DNA of 64,000 nucleotides from Isoetes taiwanensis. Taxonomy: Eukaryota; Streptophyta; Lycopodiopsida; Isoetales; Isoetaceae. Positions 11,341 through 21,759 of the stretch are shown here, piece by piece. Location of the stretch: the NCBI GenBank assembly GCA_021234155.1, contig JAJEKV010000009.1, positions 12,282,546 through 12,346,545 on the forward strand, in the 5' to 3' direction. The notes under the pieces are model-generated. The model had not been told where the DNA came from. It made no database searches and saw nothing but the letters and a program-made list of their open reading frames with translations. A program made the position numbers and the translations under genes. Within the stretch, counting starts at the first letter, position 1. Each line of letters starts with the position of its first letter.

Positions 11341-12147
11341 CGACCTCCAAGACACCACCGATCTCTGTTGGGGTGAAAAAGACCGTGAGAACCTTAAAAG
11401 TTCCATCAGTTATTCTACAGGATCCCAAATATGTATTACCTTCGTGCTTGCTACATCAATTTGACCGGTAGCCATTTTTGATATCACAATAATAATTCAA
11501 ATACAATCCCTCCCGAAAGAAACATAATAAAAGCCGAGCATTAGAGATAAGATATATCCATATTCCTTCTAGTCGGGCGGCCAAGTTACTGCTCAAAAAC
11601 GTGTCGGCGGTGAATTTGCCACCACATACAACCATGGCACATATGTCAAATTAAGTTTCTAACCCGGCGTGACCAAGTTAACGCTCAAACTTATCGGCGA
11701 CAGCTGAATTTGCCACCACATACAACCATGGCACATATATCAAATTAAGTTTCTAACCCCACCCAATAAACGTGTCGTTCCCTAGTCACATTGTACATGT
11801 AACCCACTTCTTCAAGAGTCTTAGACACGCCACCAGCCCGGACCAAATCGATGCCGTATAATCTCTGCAGACAGTTTTTAAAGTATGTAAAACCTTGTCC
11901 ACATCTTCTTTTTTAGCCACAATGCACTTTGGTAACTTTCGGTACATTGAAGTCTCATCTGCAAGTATCTCCCTGCAATGTTAAGGCTATCGGCCTGTTT
12001 AATAGCAGTTGAATCAAGCAGAATACAAGCTTACCGTAAAGGTTGTAGTGCCATCACCAATAGGTCTGTCAAGAGACCAAATTGGCTTTGACCAATTCAT
12101 AAGAGTATTTATCCTGGTCACACTCAAGCCAACAAACTCTGCCAAGG
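11341..12147 (-). other. Inverted segment within sigma copy A1
   Basis: These 0.8 kb are the reverse complement of about 55,896-56,697, while the sequence on both sides is collinear with the other copy. About 35 bp present at the left breakpoint of the other copy (near 55,861-55,895) is missing here. The inverted part contains the region-3 exon, the 64-bp intron, the region-4 exon and the tandem 'tgtgccatggttgtatgtgg' repeats. The CCTTGG-type sequence at both breakpoints is too short to explain the event. Confidence 0.8.
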
Positions 12148-12166
12148 TTTAGAAGATCGGCTACAA

Positions 12167-12430
12167 CTAGTTTGAGTTGTAAACTTGTTTCAGTGTTGGA
12201 CGAAACAGGGTATGCTTTGAGAGTGATTTCATGGTTTGGTTGTAGTGTAGTTCAATGAGATGCGTATCTGAAGGATCGATTTTTAAGTAGATAGAACCTC
12301 CAGAATGCCCTGAAATGGTCAAAGCTATGTCAGATTTTGGCAAGTTGAATTTTGTAAACTCTTGAGTTTGAATTGAGACCACGTGGATGGAAAGAGGTGT
12401 ATGCCTGATATTATTGTACTCTGATAACAA
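12167..12430 (-). CDS. Conserved minus-strand terminal exon, unknown protein (copy A1)
   Basis: An 87-codon minus-strand frame ends with a stop and is preceded by a good 3' splice site (TTTTGTTATCAG/AG, near 12,420-12,432). The same frame exists at 56,718-56,981 with one residue difference (His for Gln in ISG-x-SGGSIYLK). The encoded stretch (PLSIHVVSIQTQEF, then KIDPSDTHLIELHYNQ) looks like a protein C-terminus. I do not recognise the family. Surrounding non-coding DNA is equally conserved between the copies, so conservation alone does not prove coding. Confidence 0.35.
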   Translation of the reverse strand: MLSEYNNIRHTPLSIHVVSIQTQEFTKFNLPKSDIALTISGHSGGSIYLKIDPSDTHLIELHYNQTMKSLSKHTLFRPTLKQVYNSN

Positions 12431-13170
12431 AATTCAATGGGAAAAAAATTTGAGCATCTTGGTCTTCTGTACTCTTCCATTTTATAAAATAAAATAAAAA
12501 TGCTCAAATGAACCATATGCTGAAATATACCAATTAATTAGAAGTTATCACAATTTAGAACCATGTAAAAAAATCATGAACCCTCAAATTTTATTACGCT
12601 AATACATGAAGGTTGAATACTATGGTCTCTTATCGTATTAGCAAACTTGCCACGTGAAAACGGTAAAGGGCTGATATCATGAAAAAAAAAAAAACACTAG
12701 TTTTTCACATTATCGTGGAAGCAAAATCATACTGGTATATCTAAGCCAAGCATAGTTTTATTGATAATTAGTCACTATAAAATACCATAATAATTATACG
12801 CTAAAATAACAAAGATGATTAATCGCTATAAAATATCATACTAATTCGCATAATGAAATTACAATGTCAATAAACCAAGAATAATAGATGTGATCAAATA
12901 TCATTCCGATAAACGTGATAAATTAAGTAGTAGCACATATCATATATTCAAGTTGTCATAAAAACTAGCTATAAATTATCATATTTCAATACCATGTGAA
13001 GAAACACTATTCGTATGTCATGTTACTAAACTGCATTGATGAACTATATGGTATAACTAGACATGATTTGTAAACTTTTTGGCCCACATACCGGTATTGA
13101 TTTTAGGAGTTGGTTTTTACTACGAAATCATTAGAAAAAGATCATACTAATTCAATTTTGGGGGCCTTGT

Positions 13171-13409
13171 GCCTTATGTAGGCTATCAGTTAGGTTTAGG
13201 GTTCCCATGACCCTTGGTCTACCTTTAATGGGTTAAAGGTCTAAAGGTGCGCGCATTGCTAAGTGTGCGCACCATTGCAAGTTGCCCCCTAGGGCGTCCT
13301 TGCTTGGGTACACGCGTCGGCATTACCGCGTCCGGGGCGGCGATATGTGGATTTTACAAGAAAGCATGATAATACGTCTTGAGACCGTATATCGTACTGG
13401 AATGTCACA
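13171..13409 (-). mobile_element. Chromovirus LTR fragment (inner end of a 3' LTR)
   Basis: This aligns with 36,668-36,919, the 5' end (minus strand) of the complete LTR. On the minus strand it begins TGTGACATTCC right after a polypurine tract. It is cut at 13,171 where sigma segment A1 begins, with a few bases of microhomology (GTGC) at the junction. With 4,439-4,915 it supplies both ends of a 3' LTR whose middle (about 0.75 kb) is missing. Confidence 0.75.
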
Positions 13410-13422
13410 TTCTCCCCACCTT
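13410..13422 (-). promoter_or_regulatory. Polypurine tract of chromovirus
   Basis: On the minus strand AAGGTGGGGAGAA lies directly before the LTR start TGTGACA, the usual position of the plus-strand primer for LTR retrotransposon DNA synthesis. A similar TCTCCCCACCTT occurs again at about 13,451-13,462, so the tract is partly duplicated. Confidence 0.75.
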
Positions 13423-14230
13423 GAATTGATGCTGTCCGCAGCATCTTGGGTCTCCCCACCTTGGGATCTTCTTAACCTGCAATCAACCTGATGCATACCA
13501 TACACTTATTATTATAGTTATATATTTCGTACGATTACCTCAAGGTAATATTTATAGAACATTATTATACTATTATTCAATTCAATAATTATCGCTTATG
13601 TCATTATAACAATAACTCCTAATGTTTCAGTCTATTATTATATATACAACTATTGCTCGAGGTACTCTTTATTCCTTGCAACACATTATAACAAAATTGT
13701 GTTTCAAGTCTTAAATGGTTCGACCTCGTGGCCCTCCGTGCGCTCTATTGGCTGCCAGTCAACACTACGCTAGTACCATAATTATTAATAAAATTTTGGT
13801 TATATGGTGACCACCCCACCTATCTACATGAATGCATGGCTAATCTCCCGGCGTAGGAAGATGATGCTTCTTCCATCGCGGCCGAGGATACAGTGTCCTA
13901 TCATGCCTATATGGCGCTCATGCCTACACCTTTAGTGGCCCCAACGTGGAGGATAGGGTCCTTCTCGTATATGGAGCGTGAAGGATAGAGTCCTCCCCGT
14001 AGGCGTTGGCTAGAGGTGCTTTCCCTATCAATGCATTTCTGAATGACCTCTTATCTCTCGAGGTCGTCTACTCGCGGGACAGTAGACTTTCAAAGCGGCA
14101 CCGCCGTCATGCCTACATTGGCATTACACCCGCCCTAGAGATCACCGTAGTAATCTCATCATCGGTAACAACGCATGCAACCCTTACCTCATAGGTTGCA
14201 TCGTGGATTATACTTAACTAGGCAAGCTAT
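13423..14230 (-). other. Chromovirus 3' untranslated region
   Basis: About 0.8 kb between the PPT and the end of the chromodomain frame, A/T-rich with no supported coding. Position and orientation fit the 3' UTR of the minus-strand element. Confidence 0.5.
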
Positions 14231-15640
14231 TAATCTACACAAATCGACATGCCCGAGCGATTTCTTCTGAGATGACCTTGCCGTCCCATTGCTCCATAAA
14301 AACGTAGGGTACTGTTTTCCGGATCTCTTTTAAAGTACCCATGTCGCGTCTTCCACCGGCAAGTGTTTCCACTTGACCAAGTATTGGAGGAACTCCGATC
14401 TCCTTGTTTTTCTTGAATGCTTTATCAAGAATTATCTGCGGAACTATTTCTAATCGCTGCTCTTACGTCATTTCCAACATTGTTGGAGTGTCGGGACTTC
14501 CTCTCGGGTTGGGAGTATGCTTCTTCAGCCGGACTCACGTGGAAGACTTTGTGGATCTTTTAAGTGTCTTTGGCAAGTCTAACTTATAGGATTGGTTACC
14601 CACTCTTTGGACTATTCGGAAGGGTCCAGCCCATCTTAGACAAGTTTCTTGCAATTTCGATCTTGGAGTTTTGCTGCTTTACCTTGATCTTGAGCCATAC
14701 ATCCTCTCCAACTTGGAATTCCACGACCGTCTCGATGTTTGTCGCCGATGCTCTTCGCCCGACTCCTTCTTGCTGCTAGAAGGTACCCTCGAACTTCTTC
14801 CACAAGCTGTTGCATGTCGCTCAACATTTGGGAGACTTCCACTTTTGACATGGGATTGTGCCAAGTGTGCGAGTTAGGCATTGGTAGCCGTGGTTGATCA
14901 TGAACGGCGACATTTGGGATGATTCCCGCTGGTGCTATTGTAGGCAAACTCCACCAAGTGAATAAATTCCTCCCACATACCTTGCTTGTTCCGGACATAG
15001 TTTGAACATGTCTTCCAATATTACTCGTTGATACGCTCCCGCTTTGTCCATCCCGATGCGGGATGATATGCCGTGCTCATGGATAGCTTCGTTCCAATCG
15101 TTGTGAAGAGATCCCGCCAAAAGGCACTCATGAACTTTGGATCTCGATTGGGAGATGATTTCCCTTGGCATGCCATGGAGTCGAAGATCTCTTTGGTGAA
15201 GAGCTTTCGCCGATCCATAGTCGTGTCCGTGGTCACGCATGCATGGCACAAAGTGGGGCCATTTTTTTTTGACAACTTGTCGACCCACGACCATCAAGGC
15301 ATCCTTGCCTCTTACCGTCCTTAGCGTCCTGTTATAAAGTCCATGCGCGGACGACCTCCCACTTAGCGTTTGGCACCGCTAATGGTTCCAATGCCCCCGG
15401 TATTCGGTTGTTACGCCTTTGTTTTGTCGGCATAGCTGACACTCCTTGATGTAGCGGGCTATCTCTGCTTCTTCATTCCCGGCCAATAGTAGCTGCTTTC
15501 GCGACTTTAAAGTATGTCTTCATGAATCTGCGTGGCCAGCTATTGGCTGTTGTGGGTGTCGTGGAGGATCAACTTTCTTACTCTAGATGATTCCGCCGCG
15601 CAACTTGTTCTTATGGTATAGGAGGTTACCTTCCTTCTTA
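14231..15640 (-). pseudogene. Chromovirus integrase and C-terminal chromodomain
   Basis: Read on the minus strand, the order is the H2C2-type zinc region (about 15,430-15,600), the integrase core with a D-R-G-S/P-K-F-M-S motif and YHPASG-x-T-x-R (about 15,000-15,290), a basic C-terminal part, and a chromodomain-like end whose best frame reads YLVKWKHLPVEDATW (about 14,340-14,390). Y-L-V-K-W-K and D-A-T-W are the chromodomain signature, so this is a chromovirus of Ty3/gypsy. Frames are broken every 100-300 bp. Integrase would insert the cDNA, and the chromodomain directs it to modified histone H3 in heterochromatin. No intact protein can be made from this copy as sequenced. Confidence 0.75.
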
Positions 15641-15779
15641 AAATTTTGAAGGCTTCCCTCTCCTTGTCGTTCTCGCTTCCTTGCACGGGCTTGCCCATAC
15701 TTCCTTGAAGTCGACATCTGTTGGCAAGGTTTCTTCTATCTTTTTCCGGTACGAAGAGCGTCCGAGATTGCGTTGCAGT

Positions 15780-16430
15780 GCACCCTCGTTGTCAGTGGAT
15801 GCCTTGAAAGTGCATCGGCTACCACATTAAGCTTCTCGGGCTTGTAGACTATCTCAAAGTCGTACTCCTCGAGAAACTCCATCCACCTCCGCTGCCTTAG
15901 ATTGAGATGTGGTTGCGTAAATACGTCTTGGAGGCCTGTGGTGATCGGTGTCGGTGAACGTCCCTCCTAAGAGGTAATGCCTCATTCTCAATGCTCGACA
16001 ACCCGCTAGCAACTCTTGGTCATCGCGTCGGTGCTTGGCGTCTCGGCGTCGTTCATCTTCCTTGAGTCGTACGCTATTACCCGCTCTTCTTGCATGAGCA
16101 CTGCACCTGTGGCTATCTTGCTTGCGTCCGTCGCCACTAACTTGTCCTTTTCCCGTCAGGCGAGGGTTAAAGGCGGGTTGTCAAAGCTTCCTTTAACAAT
16201 TCAAATGCTGCTTGGGCTTTCTTAAGCCAATGGTCTGCCCAATTTTTCACTTTTTCCGGTCGAAGTTAATCCTTTTTCCAGTTGTATGTCTTACTGCCCC
16301 ACTTGCCAAGATTACGGGTCTTGGTTTGGACTTTAGGGGTCTCAATTTCAACATTTCAACCATCCTCGGGGATGCGAAGTTATGGCTACTTCCGGAGTCT
16401 ATCAAGACTATGAAAGACTTGGTCTTTGCC
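15780..16430 (-). pseudogene. Chromovirus protease joined to RNase H; RT deleted
   Basis: On the minus strand, 16,376-16,430 encodes the aspartic protease motif LIDSGSSHNF. Only about 120 bp later, RNase H sequence begins (KNWADHWLKKAQAAFEL near 16,190-16,260). RNase H then continues to the [15 protein letters not shown] and NVVADALSR blocks (about 15,800-15,890). The roughly 1 kb that should encode reverse transcriptase between them is absent. This element therefore cannot reverse-transcribe its own RNA. The deletion is clean, with no foreign insert visible. Confidence 0.7.
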
Positions 16431-16858
16431 TTCCCTACTGTGGAGATTACCTTGCGTGACGTTAAAATACTATCTATCTATCTTATACTGGGTCTCTGTT
16501 TGTTACTCAGATCTATATCGGCGAGATGTGGCACTCACCACGAATGTATCCCATCGGCGTGCCTCCCTCGCCCTTCCCTCGTCTGACGGGAGTGTCCCAC
16601 CAGCCCAACTCTGCCCCGTGGCCCGGAGCTCATAACAAATGGGCGCTTCACGGATTCGATGGCGGCTGGAAACATCTAAAGCGAGTCGCTTCTATGCATT
16701 CTGCCTTTTTTCTCCTTGGGCATCGCTGTAAGAAGGACCGCACTACTTTAAGTAGTTGGAACCTTCCCGTTTGTCCTTGAAGGACACACTTTCTTTCTGC
16801 TTTGTTTCCCACGGTTCTTTGTTGTATGGGGACTTTCTTTGGACTTGGGGTTGCTGCC

Positions 16859-17700
16859 CTAGGACTGTAAGCTCCTGTTGCTTTTTGCCCTCTGTCCTGA
16901 TAGTAAAGAATTTGCCTCATGCCTTTGATTACGCGGTCCGGATCCTTGCAAACTAATTGCTTTGGATTCTGCTTCTGATACCGTTTTAGGGTCTATTGCC
17001 CTTACAAGTTTCCTGATTTCCTCGTTCAGCCCTTCTATGTAGCTTTCCACTGCATGTTTCACCATTCGGCTTTGGCACATCTGGGTCTTAACCTCATGAA
17101 TTCTTGATTGTACTTACGCACCAGATCTTATAACCTTGTCGCAATCACGTAGAAGCTGGCGCATCATATTTGACTTGTGTTCCCGAGGAACATAGTGGTG
17201 CTTGAAAGTTTTGAGAACTTCTTAAATCGGCATGCATCTCTGCTCAAACCATGGGCCTTGGCATAGCCCTTCCACCATATGCGTGCGGCCCCTTTCAGGT
17301 TGGTTGTGGCCACCCTGCCTTTGTCCTTATCTTTCATTCCGTAGGCATTGCCATACTCGCTCATTTCGTCGAGCCATGCCTCTGCCTCTAGGCCCGATCT
17401 GTTCTCGCCCAGAAATATTGAGTTTAGGGGCTTTCCATCGTTGCCCGATCTTTGAGTCAACCTTCTTACGGTACTCGGGGCCTTAGTGTCCCATACATGC
17501 GCCCTCTCTACGATTACGCACTTTGCTTTCGGCCTCTTTCTGGGACTTCGAGAATCAGGGTTGAGCTTGGTTGGTTCAGTCTCGTGCTGGGGACCTCCTT
17601 ACTCCTTCTCTTGTCTTTCCCGACTTTTCCGGGTTATGCGTTTAATGGCGGGATGATGCTTGGGCTGCTAGTAGGGCCTTTATCACGGTCGAGTGCGTTG
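16859..17700 (-). pseudogene. Chromovirus gag fragments
   Basis: Minus-strand frames at 17,164-17,460 (EAWLDEMSEYGNAYG, then GAARIWWKGYAKAHG) and 16,859-17,080 (VESYIEGLNEEIRKLV) match the conserved retrotransposon gag core: W-L...A...W-W, followed by the Y-I-x-G-L-x-x-x-I-R helix. Gag forms the virus-like particle that packages element RNA. The frames are disrupted. The region towards 17,850 has no clear start codon, so the gag N-terminus is not defined. Confidence 0.7.
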
Positions 17701-18185
17701 CGCATCTGCGACAACTCTTCTTCTGTTGTCATGGGGCCATATCCCTCCTCGAAGGTTCCTTTGAAGGGTTTACTGTCGGGGAGTTTCTTCATCTCTGTTG
17801 GGCCTCTTTGTTTTTGCTTTCGGTGATTCGTTGTTCCCTATCGCATACACAATTGGTCATGCTTATGCGGTTAGTTTTGTTTGTTACATTTGCATTATAT
17901 GTGTTGTTGATATAGTTGCGGAACAAAATACATCAACAAAACATTTAAAAATGCAAAAGAAGTTATATTCATATTATATAATATGTTTAATACAAAAAAG
18001 ACTTCCGGGATCAAGATTCCTAACTATTCTTGATAACGCCGGTAGGATGGATTATCCTCTAGGAACTTCTTCATTTGGGCTATTCCCACTGAATGACCCA
18101 AGTTCCTAAGGACGTTGACCCAAGATCCACCACCAAAGCTCTGCCAAATCTTCTACTCTGCCGGGGGTATAAGGTGCGGTCAACG
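17701..18185. other. Non-coding, A/T-rich
   Basis: No LTR, primer site or gene could be recognised upstream of gag here. If the element continues to the primer site at 35,491, this is part of its leader. Confidence 0.4.
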
Positions 18186-18500
18186 CTAGTCTTCCACCGC
18201 GCTGTAAGGTATGGCAAAGTCAAAAACATCGAGTGCTACCGCTCTCTTCACCAGGATGGCATACTCGGTGTTGAGGGGTAGCTTAGCATGCCGACAAAAG
18301 CCCCAGGCGCAATTAGCATCGATACTCCTTCCTGCCCCACGAGGGGTGAATTTGCAGTGAATTACCGCTAGGGAAAAGTAATACCGCGAACGACACGTGG
18401 TTTCGTGTGGCCATCTCCTTCCGCCGCGACCTCCGGCTGCGTAATGCGCCGCCAGGGTCAAAGCGTCACAATTGGGGGCATATTTCGCGCCACCAAGCAC
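18186..18500 (-). CDS. GC-rich open frame, unknown
   Basis: A 104-codon minus-strand frame begins MLGGAKYAPNC and includes RSRYYFSLAVIHCKF and NTEYAILVKRAVALDVF. Composition is much more GC-rich than the flanks, and the frame looks protein-like. I cannot place it in a family. A plus-strand frame overlaps part of it (18,405-18,773), so the strand is uncertain. Confidence 0.25.
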   Translation of the reverse strand: MLGGAKYAPNCDALTLAAHYAAGGRGGRRWPHETTCRSRYYFSLAVIHCKFTPRGAGRSIDANCAWGFCRHAKLPLNTEYAILVKRAVALDVFDFAIPYSAVED

Positions 18501-18850
18501 CCCCTGGCACCACGGAACTCAATTTTTTTGAGCGTGGGTTTTTCGGTCGAGCCCGTCCGAATTAATTTTAGGGTTTCGTCCGAGCCCTCAGAACCTTCCG
18601 ATCTCTGCAACAAGCGGATGATTTTCATCATGGTCGTCCTTAGTGACAGGATTTCCATCATTGGATGCATCGCCCAAAATTTGGACATGGTTTTGAGCCC
18701 TATGGATTATGCATTGCCTTTTCATTTCAAGAGAGTGGCTACATGGTGGAAAGGTTTGCATGCCTTACTTTAAGCCTTTTCTCGCTTTTGCTTTTGAATA
18801 TTAGCCCATAAATTTCCGATAGGTTCAGTTTAATCGATTGCTTTATTTTT

Positions 18851-20528
18851 TTGCAGCAGATAATGCGGTTTGCAAATTCTGTAGAAGAATTCAATGTGTA
18901 CAGGTGCTTGCCTAATGAAGGAAGGGATCCGAGTTCTTTGAGGAAAGATGAATGCACCACAGATGATTTCTTAAGTATGTGGCAGTCAGACTTGAAGGAG
19001 GGAAAGATAAAGCTCCATCAAATCCGTCCCCAATTTGCGGATGAGCTTCATGATCCGGTAACTAAAATCTATCGAGATGGTTTAAAAACAAAGAGGCAAG
19101 AACACAATTTGCCAAAGGGTTTGCATGGCGACATACTAGAAGGGCACTTGCGCACCAGTAGTTTTAAAATTAATTGGGCACGATTTGTTTTGACTCTTTT
19201 GCGACATTCTAAAAGAACAAACCATAAAAGAAGCAAGCTGTTATGAGTCTAGTGTGAAGCATATTTCTTGTGCTTTATCTTGTTTGGAGGCGGATATGCA
19301 TATGTTTAGTGACGAAGTGATGTGTTAGAGGAACGACTAAAAATGTAAAAGAAACACATGGAATTACTACCAATGGTGTTTTATTGGGTCTTGATCTATC
19401 TGCCTCTTGCCTATGCAAGGATATAAAAGAGGTGAAAGATAAAATAGAAGATATTACAGTAGTTTCTCGTAAGAAGAAGTTGCCTTGAAGCAATTGAGTG
19501 ATGAAGAAAATAGGTTAGGCCTTTCTTTGCTAACCCTGCTGAAAAAAGGAAAAGAAGAGGCTGATGACGAGTTGCAATAGAACAGAAATTAATAGGTTGA
19601 ACATCTTGATAAACATTAAAAAGAGGCCATAGTTGATCTCACCTGAAATGTATTAGCTTGAAACATCTTGAGACAATTATGTTGGTGCAAGTTTTATTAA
19701 TCCTTGTCGGTAATTGGCCTTTTGGTGATGGTGTGAGTGGCTGCTTGGTTTGTGGAATGGCATTTTGTTCAGATTATGAACTGCATGTGCAGTTGCTTTG
19801 TGACCACAAGTATTTTGCTTCCAATTGTGCATTGAGAAGTTGCAATGTCATGTGTGCAAGGCCAATATCCCTGAAAATCTGTTTCTAGAGTTAGGGTACA
19901 TGAATTATGTGCCTCAGAAAATAGTAGATGATGTCGATGTTGACAACAGTTTAGAAAATACCTTGAGTACTGAAGACCAAGAATCTGAGTTCAAATTACC
20001 TGCAATGTTGGAAGTTAGAAGGGTGCCACTAACACGCTCCAAGGTTTCCCAAAAAACAGGTAATAATTTTGAAATCAAATTCCTTGTACCAATGCATTTG
20101 TTATTTGTATTTTTTTTTGTGTATTTGTTGGCTTCTAATGTATTTGTATTTGTTGTTGTCAAGATAAAGAAAAGCAGACAAGTGCAGCAGTTGTAGCAGA
20201 AGAAGAACATGCTCGTCATGTGGATCAGATTGTCAATTCAGGTACACATGATAAGAATTTTGACTCCATACTCTATGCTTAAGACAACTGGTTTTATTTA
20301 TCAGACAAGAGTGTGAAAGAACGAGAGGAACCACCTGCAGCAAGTCAAGAGGAACCAATACAACCACCAACAGCTGCAGAACCACCCAAGGCTACCAAAC
20401 TTGGAAGGAAAAACCAGAAACCCAAACGTTTCCAACCACCTGTGAGTCCAATGAAACGAGCTAAAGCAAAGGGACCGAAAGCGAGGAGTACACGAGCAAA
20501 AACCAAAGGGACTGTTGCAAAAGGTTGA
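18851..20528 (+). pseudogene. Multi-exon gene remnant: C2H2-like finger and basic tail
   Basis: Coding-like pieces lie at 18,851-19,246, 19,345-19,485, 19,690-20,059, 20,164-20,241 and 20,305-20,528. The last three join through two clean phase-1 introns with GT/AG ends (20,060-20,163 and 20,242-20,304); both junctions create an aspartate codon, and the frame stays open to a stop at 20,526. The 19,690-19,870 part has paired cysteines and a histidine (CLVCGMAFCSDYEL, later CHVCKANIPENLF) like C2H2 zinc fingers. The last exon is Pro/Lys/Arg-rich (KAKGPKARSTRAKTKG), AT-hook-like. Earlier pieces are broken by stops, so the copy is probably a remnant. It may be a nuclear DNA-binding protein; its identity is unknown. 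Confidence 0.45.
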
Positions 20529-21259
20529 AGATGTTTTAGTGCCACGAGGTTTCCCAAGCGGATCAAGAAAAGAAGGTGCGAGATGAAGATATTCCATCAA
20601 ATGAACAGAGTGTGCATTGTTTGATTCAACAATTTAATTTTCTCCCATTACGTGTCTTGAATAGTTTTCTTTTGTGGCGTGTTTGTCAAGTTTAAATGCT
20701 TTGAATCATGGAATTCAAGTCGGTCGCGAGAACCTTTGGTTTCCCTTGATAGCTTCAATCATATGTTCAATGCGATTGCCTCCTGTTCTCAATTTGCCAC
20801 AAACCATGCCATCTATAGTAAACCTTGTGCGAAAAGCCCGGTGATAAACCTCGGCGTTGACGAGATCCAATCTCCATTGAAAGAAAGAAGAAGGAAGTAG
20901 CCCACAATGATTCTCGAAACGGTGACGATGAGGGCGACTTAACTTTGGAGGAGTATACAAAATCGAAAAAGACCAGTAGAATAGAAAGCAAGTGTCCACC
21001 TTTTCTTTGTTTTATCTCATCTTCTTGGCTTCGTACCTACCCGTGTTGGTAGCATTTTGTCTAAAAACATGTTTATAAACTATCTGGCGTTGTATCTACT
21101 GGACAGTTCGAGCATTGCAGATTATCATGTACTTTTGAGCATTGCAGAATATTATGTCCTTGCAGAATTTTGAGCATTGCAGAATATGGGTAATTGACAG
21201 TTCTTCTAAAGTTCTCATTTGAATTTGTATAGGTAAAATGTTGATTTGCATTTGCTGTC
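20529..21259. other. Non-coding, with a repeated 'gagcattgcaga' motif
   Basis: Only short frames. 'gagcattgcaga' recurs three times between about 21,110 and 21,185. The region ends at the left target duplication of the LINE. Confidence 0.5.
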
Positions 21260-21274
21260 AAATTGTTACTTTAC
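21260..21274 (+). repeat. Left target-site duplication of LINE
   Basis: AAATTGTTACTTTAC is repeated exactly at 30,431-30,445, right after the A-rich tail of the LINE. Fifteen bases is typical for target-primed reverse transcription. Confidence 0.95.
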
Positions 21275-21759
21275 GAAAACTTTTGGTGGGGAAATTTGGA
21301 GCATCGAGCGCTAGCGCAACCCGGGTCATGCCTTAACCCTAACTGGGGTTTGATCGCGATCAGGCTCGAAAATCAAGGTAAGCAGGTAAGGTAATCGATA
21401 TTTCACCTTTAGATCTTGGATTTCTTGGGTCCCATCACGTCCCTGGAAAGGCATCTTCATCTCTGCAAAATTCTCTTTTATCCCATCTGCTATTCGCCCA
21501 CTTTCCCCTTCTCTGACTCCCAATCATCTCATTTCCTCTCCTCACGGCTTTTGAGGCACCCTGCAACATTCTGTTACCATGGACCCACCGGATCTAGCGG
21601 ACGGACTATCTCCCCCAATGCACACCATCTTAAATACCTTCTGCTCCTTATATAAACTCTGATGATCAAAGAAAAATTCTAGCCCAACAACAGCTATTGC
21701 TTCAAGGAGACCTAGCTCCGATTCAATTCGGTGAATTCACTACCTTCATCCCATCGACG

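Larger units (their letters stand above)
9039..13171 (+). pseudogene. Plastid sigma factor gene segment, rearranged copy (A1)
   Basis: This 4.1-kb block aligns end to end with 53,563-57,720, where a sigma-factor-like gene is in native order. Both copies start at TCCGATCCAAGG and end at GGGGGCCTTGTG but have different flanks, so the block is a discrete duplicated unit. In this copy the N-terminal exon (9,374-9,500) and the exon near 11,083-11,260 are recognisable. The part encoding sigma regions 3 and 4 is inverted (11,341-12,147), so it cannot make the protein. Differences from the other copy cluster at CAG/CTG triplets (for example around 9,231-9,250, 9,265-9,275 and 9,285-9,290), so many frameshifts may be sequencing artefacts; the inversion is not of that type. 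Confidence 0.8.

Noticed and set aside
9039-13171. A1 differences from A2 as ordinary evolutionary decay
   Set aside because: Differences are concentrated on CAG/CTG and replaced by CG-rich strings rather than by transitions, so most are more likely technical; only the inversion and larger indels are treated as candidate real changes.
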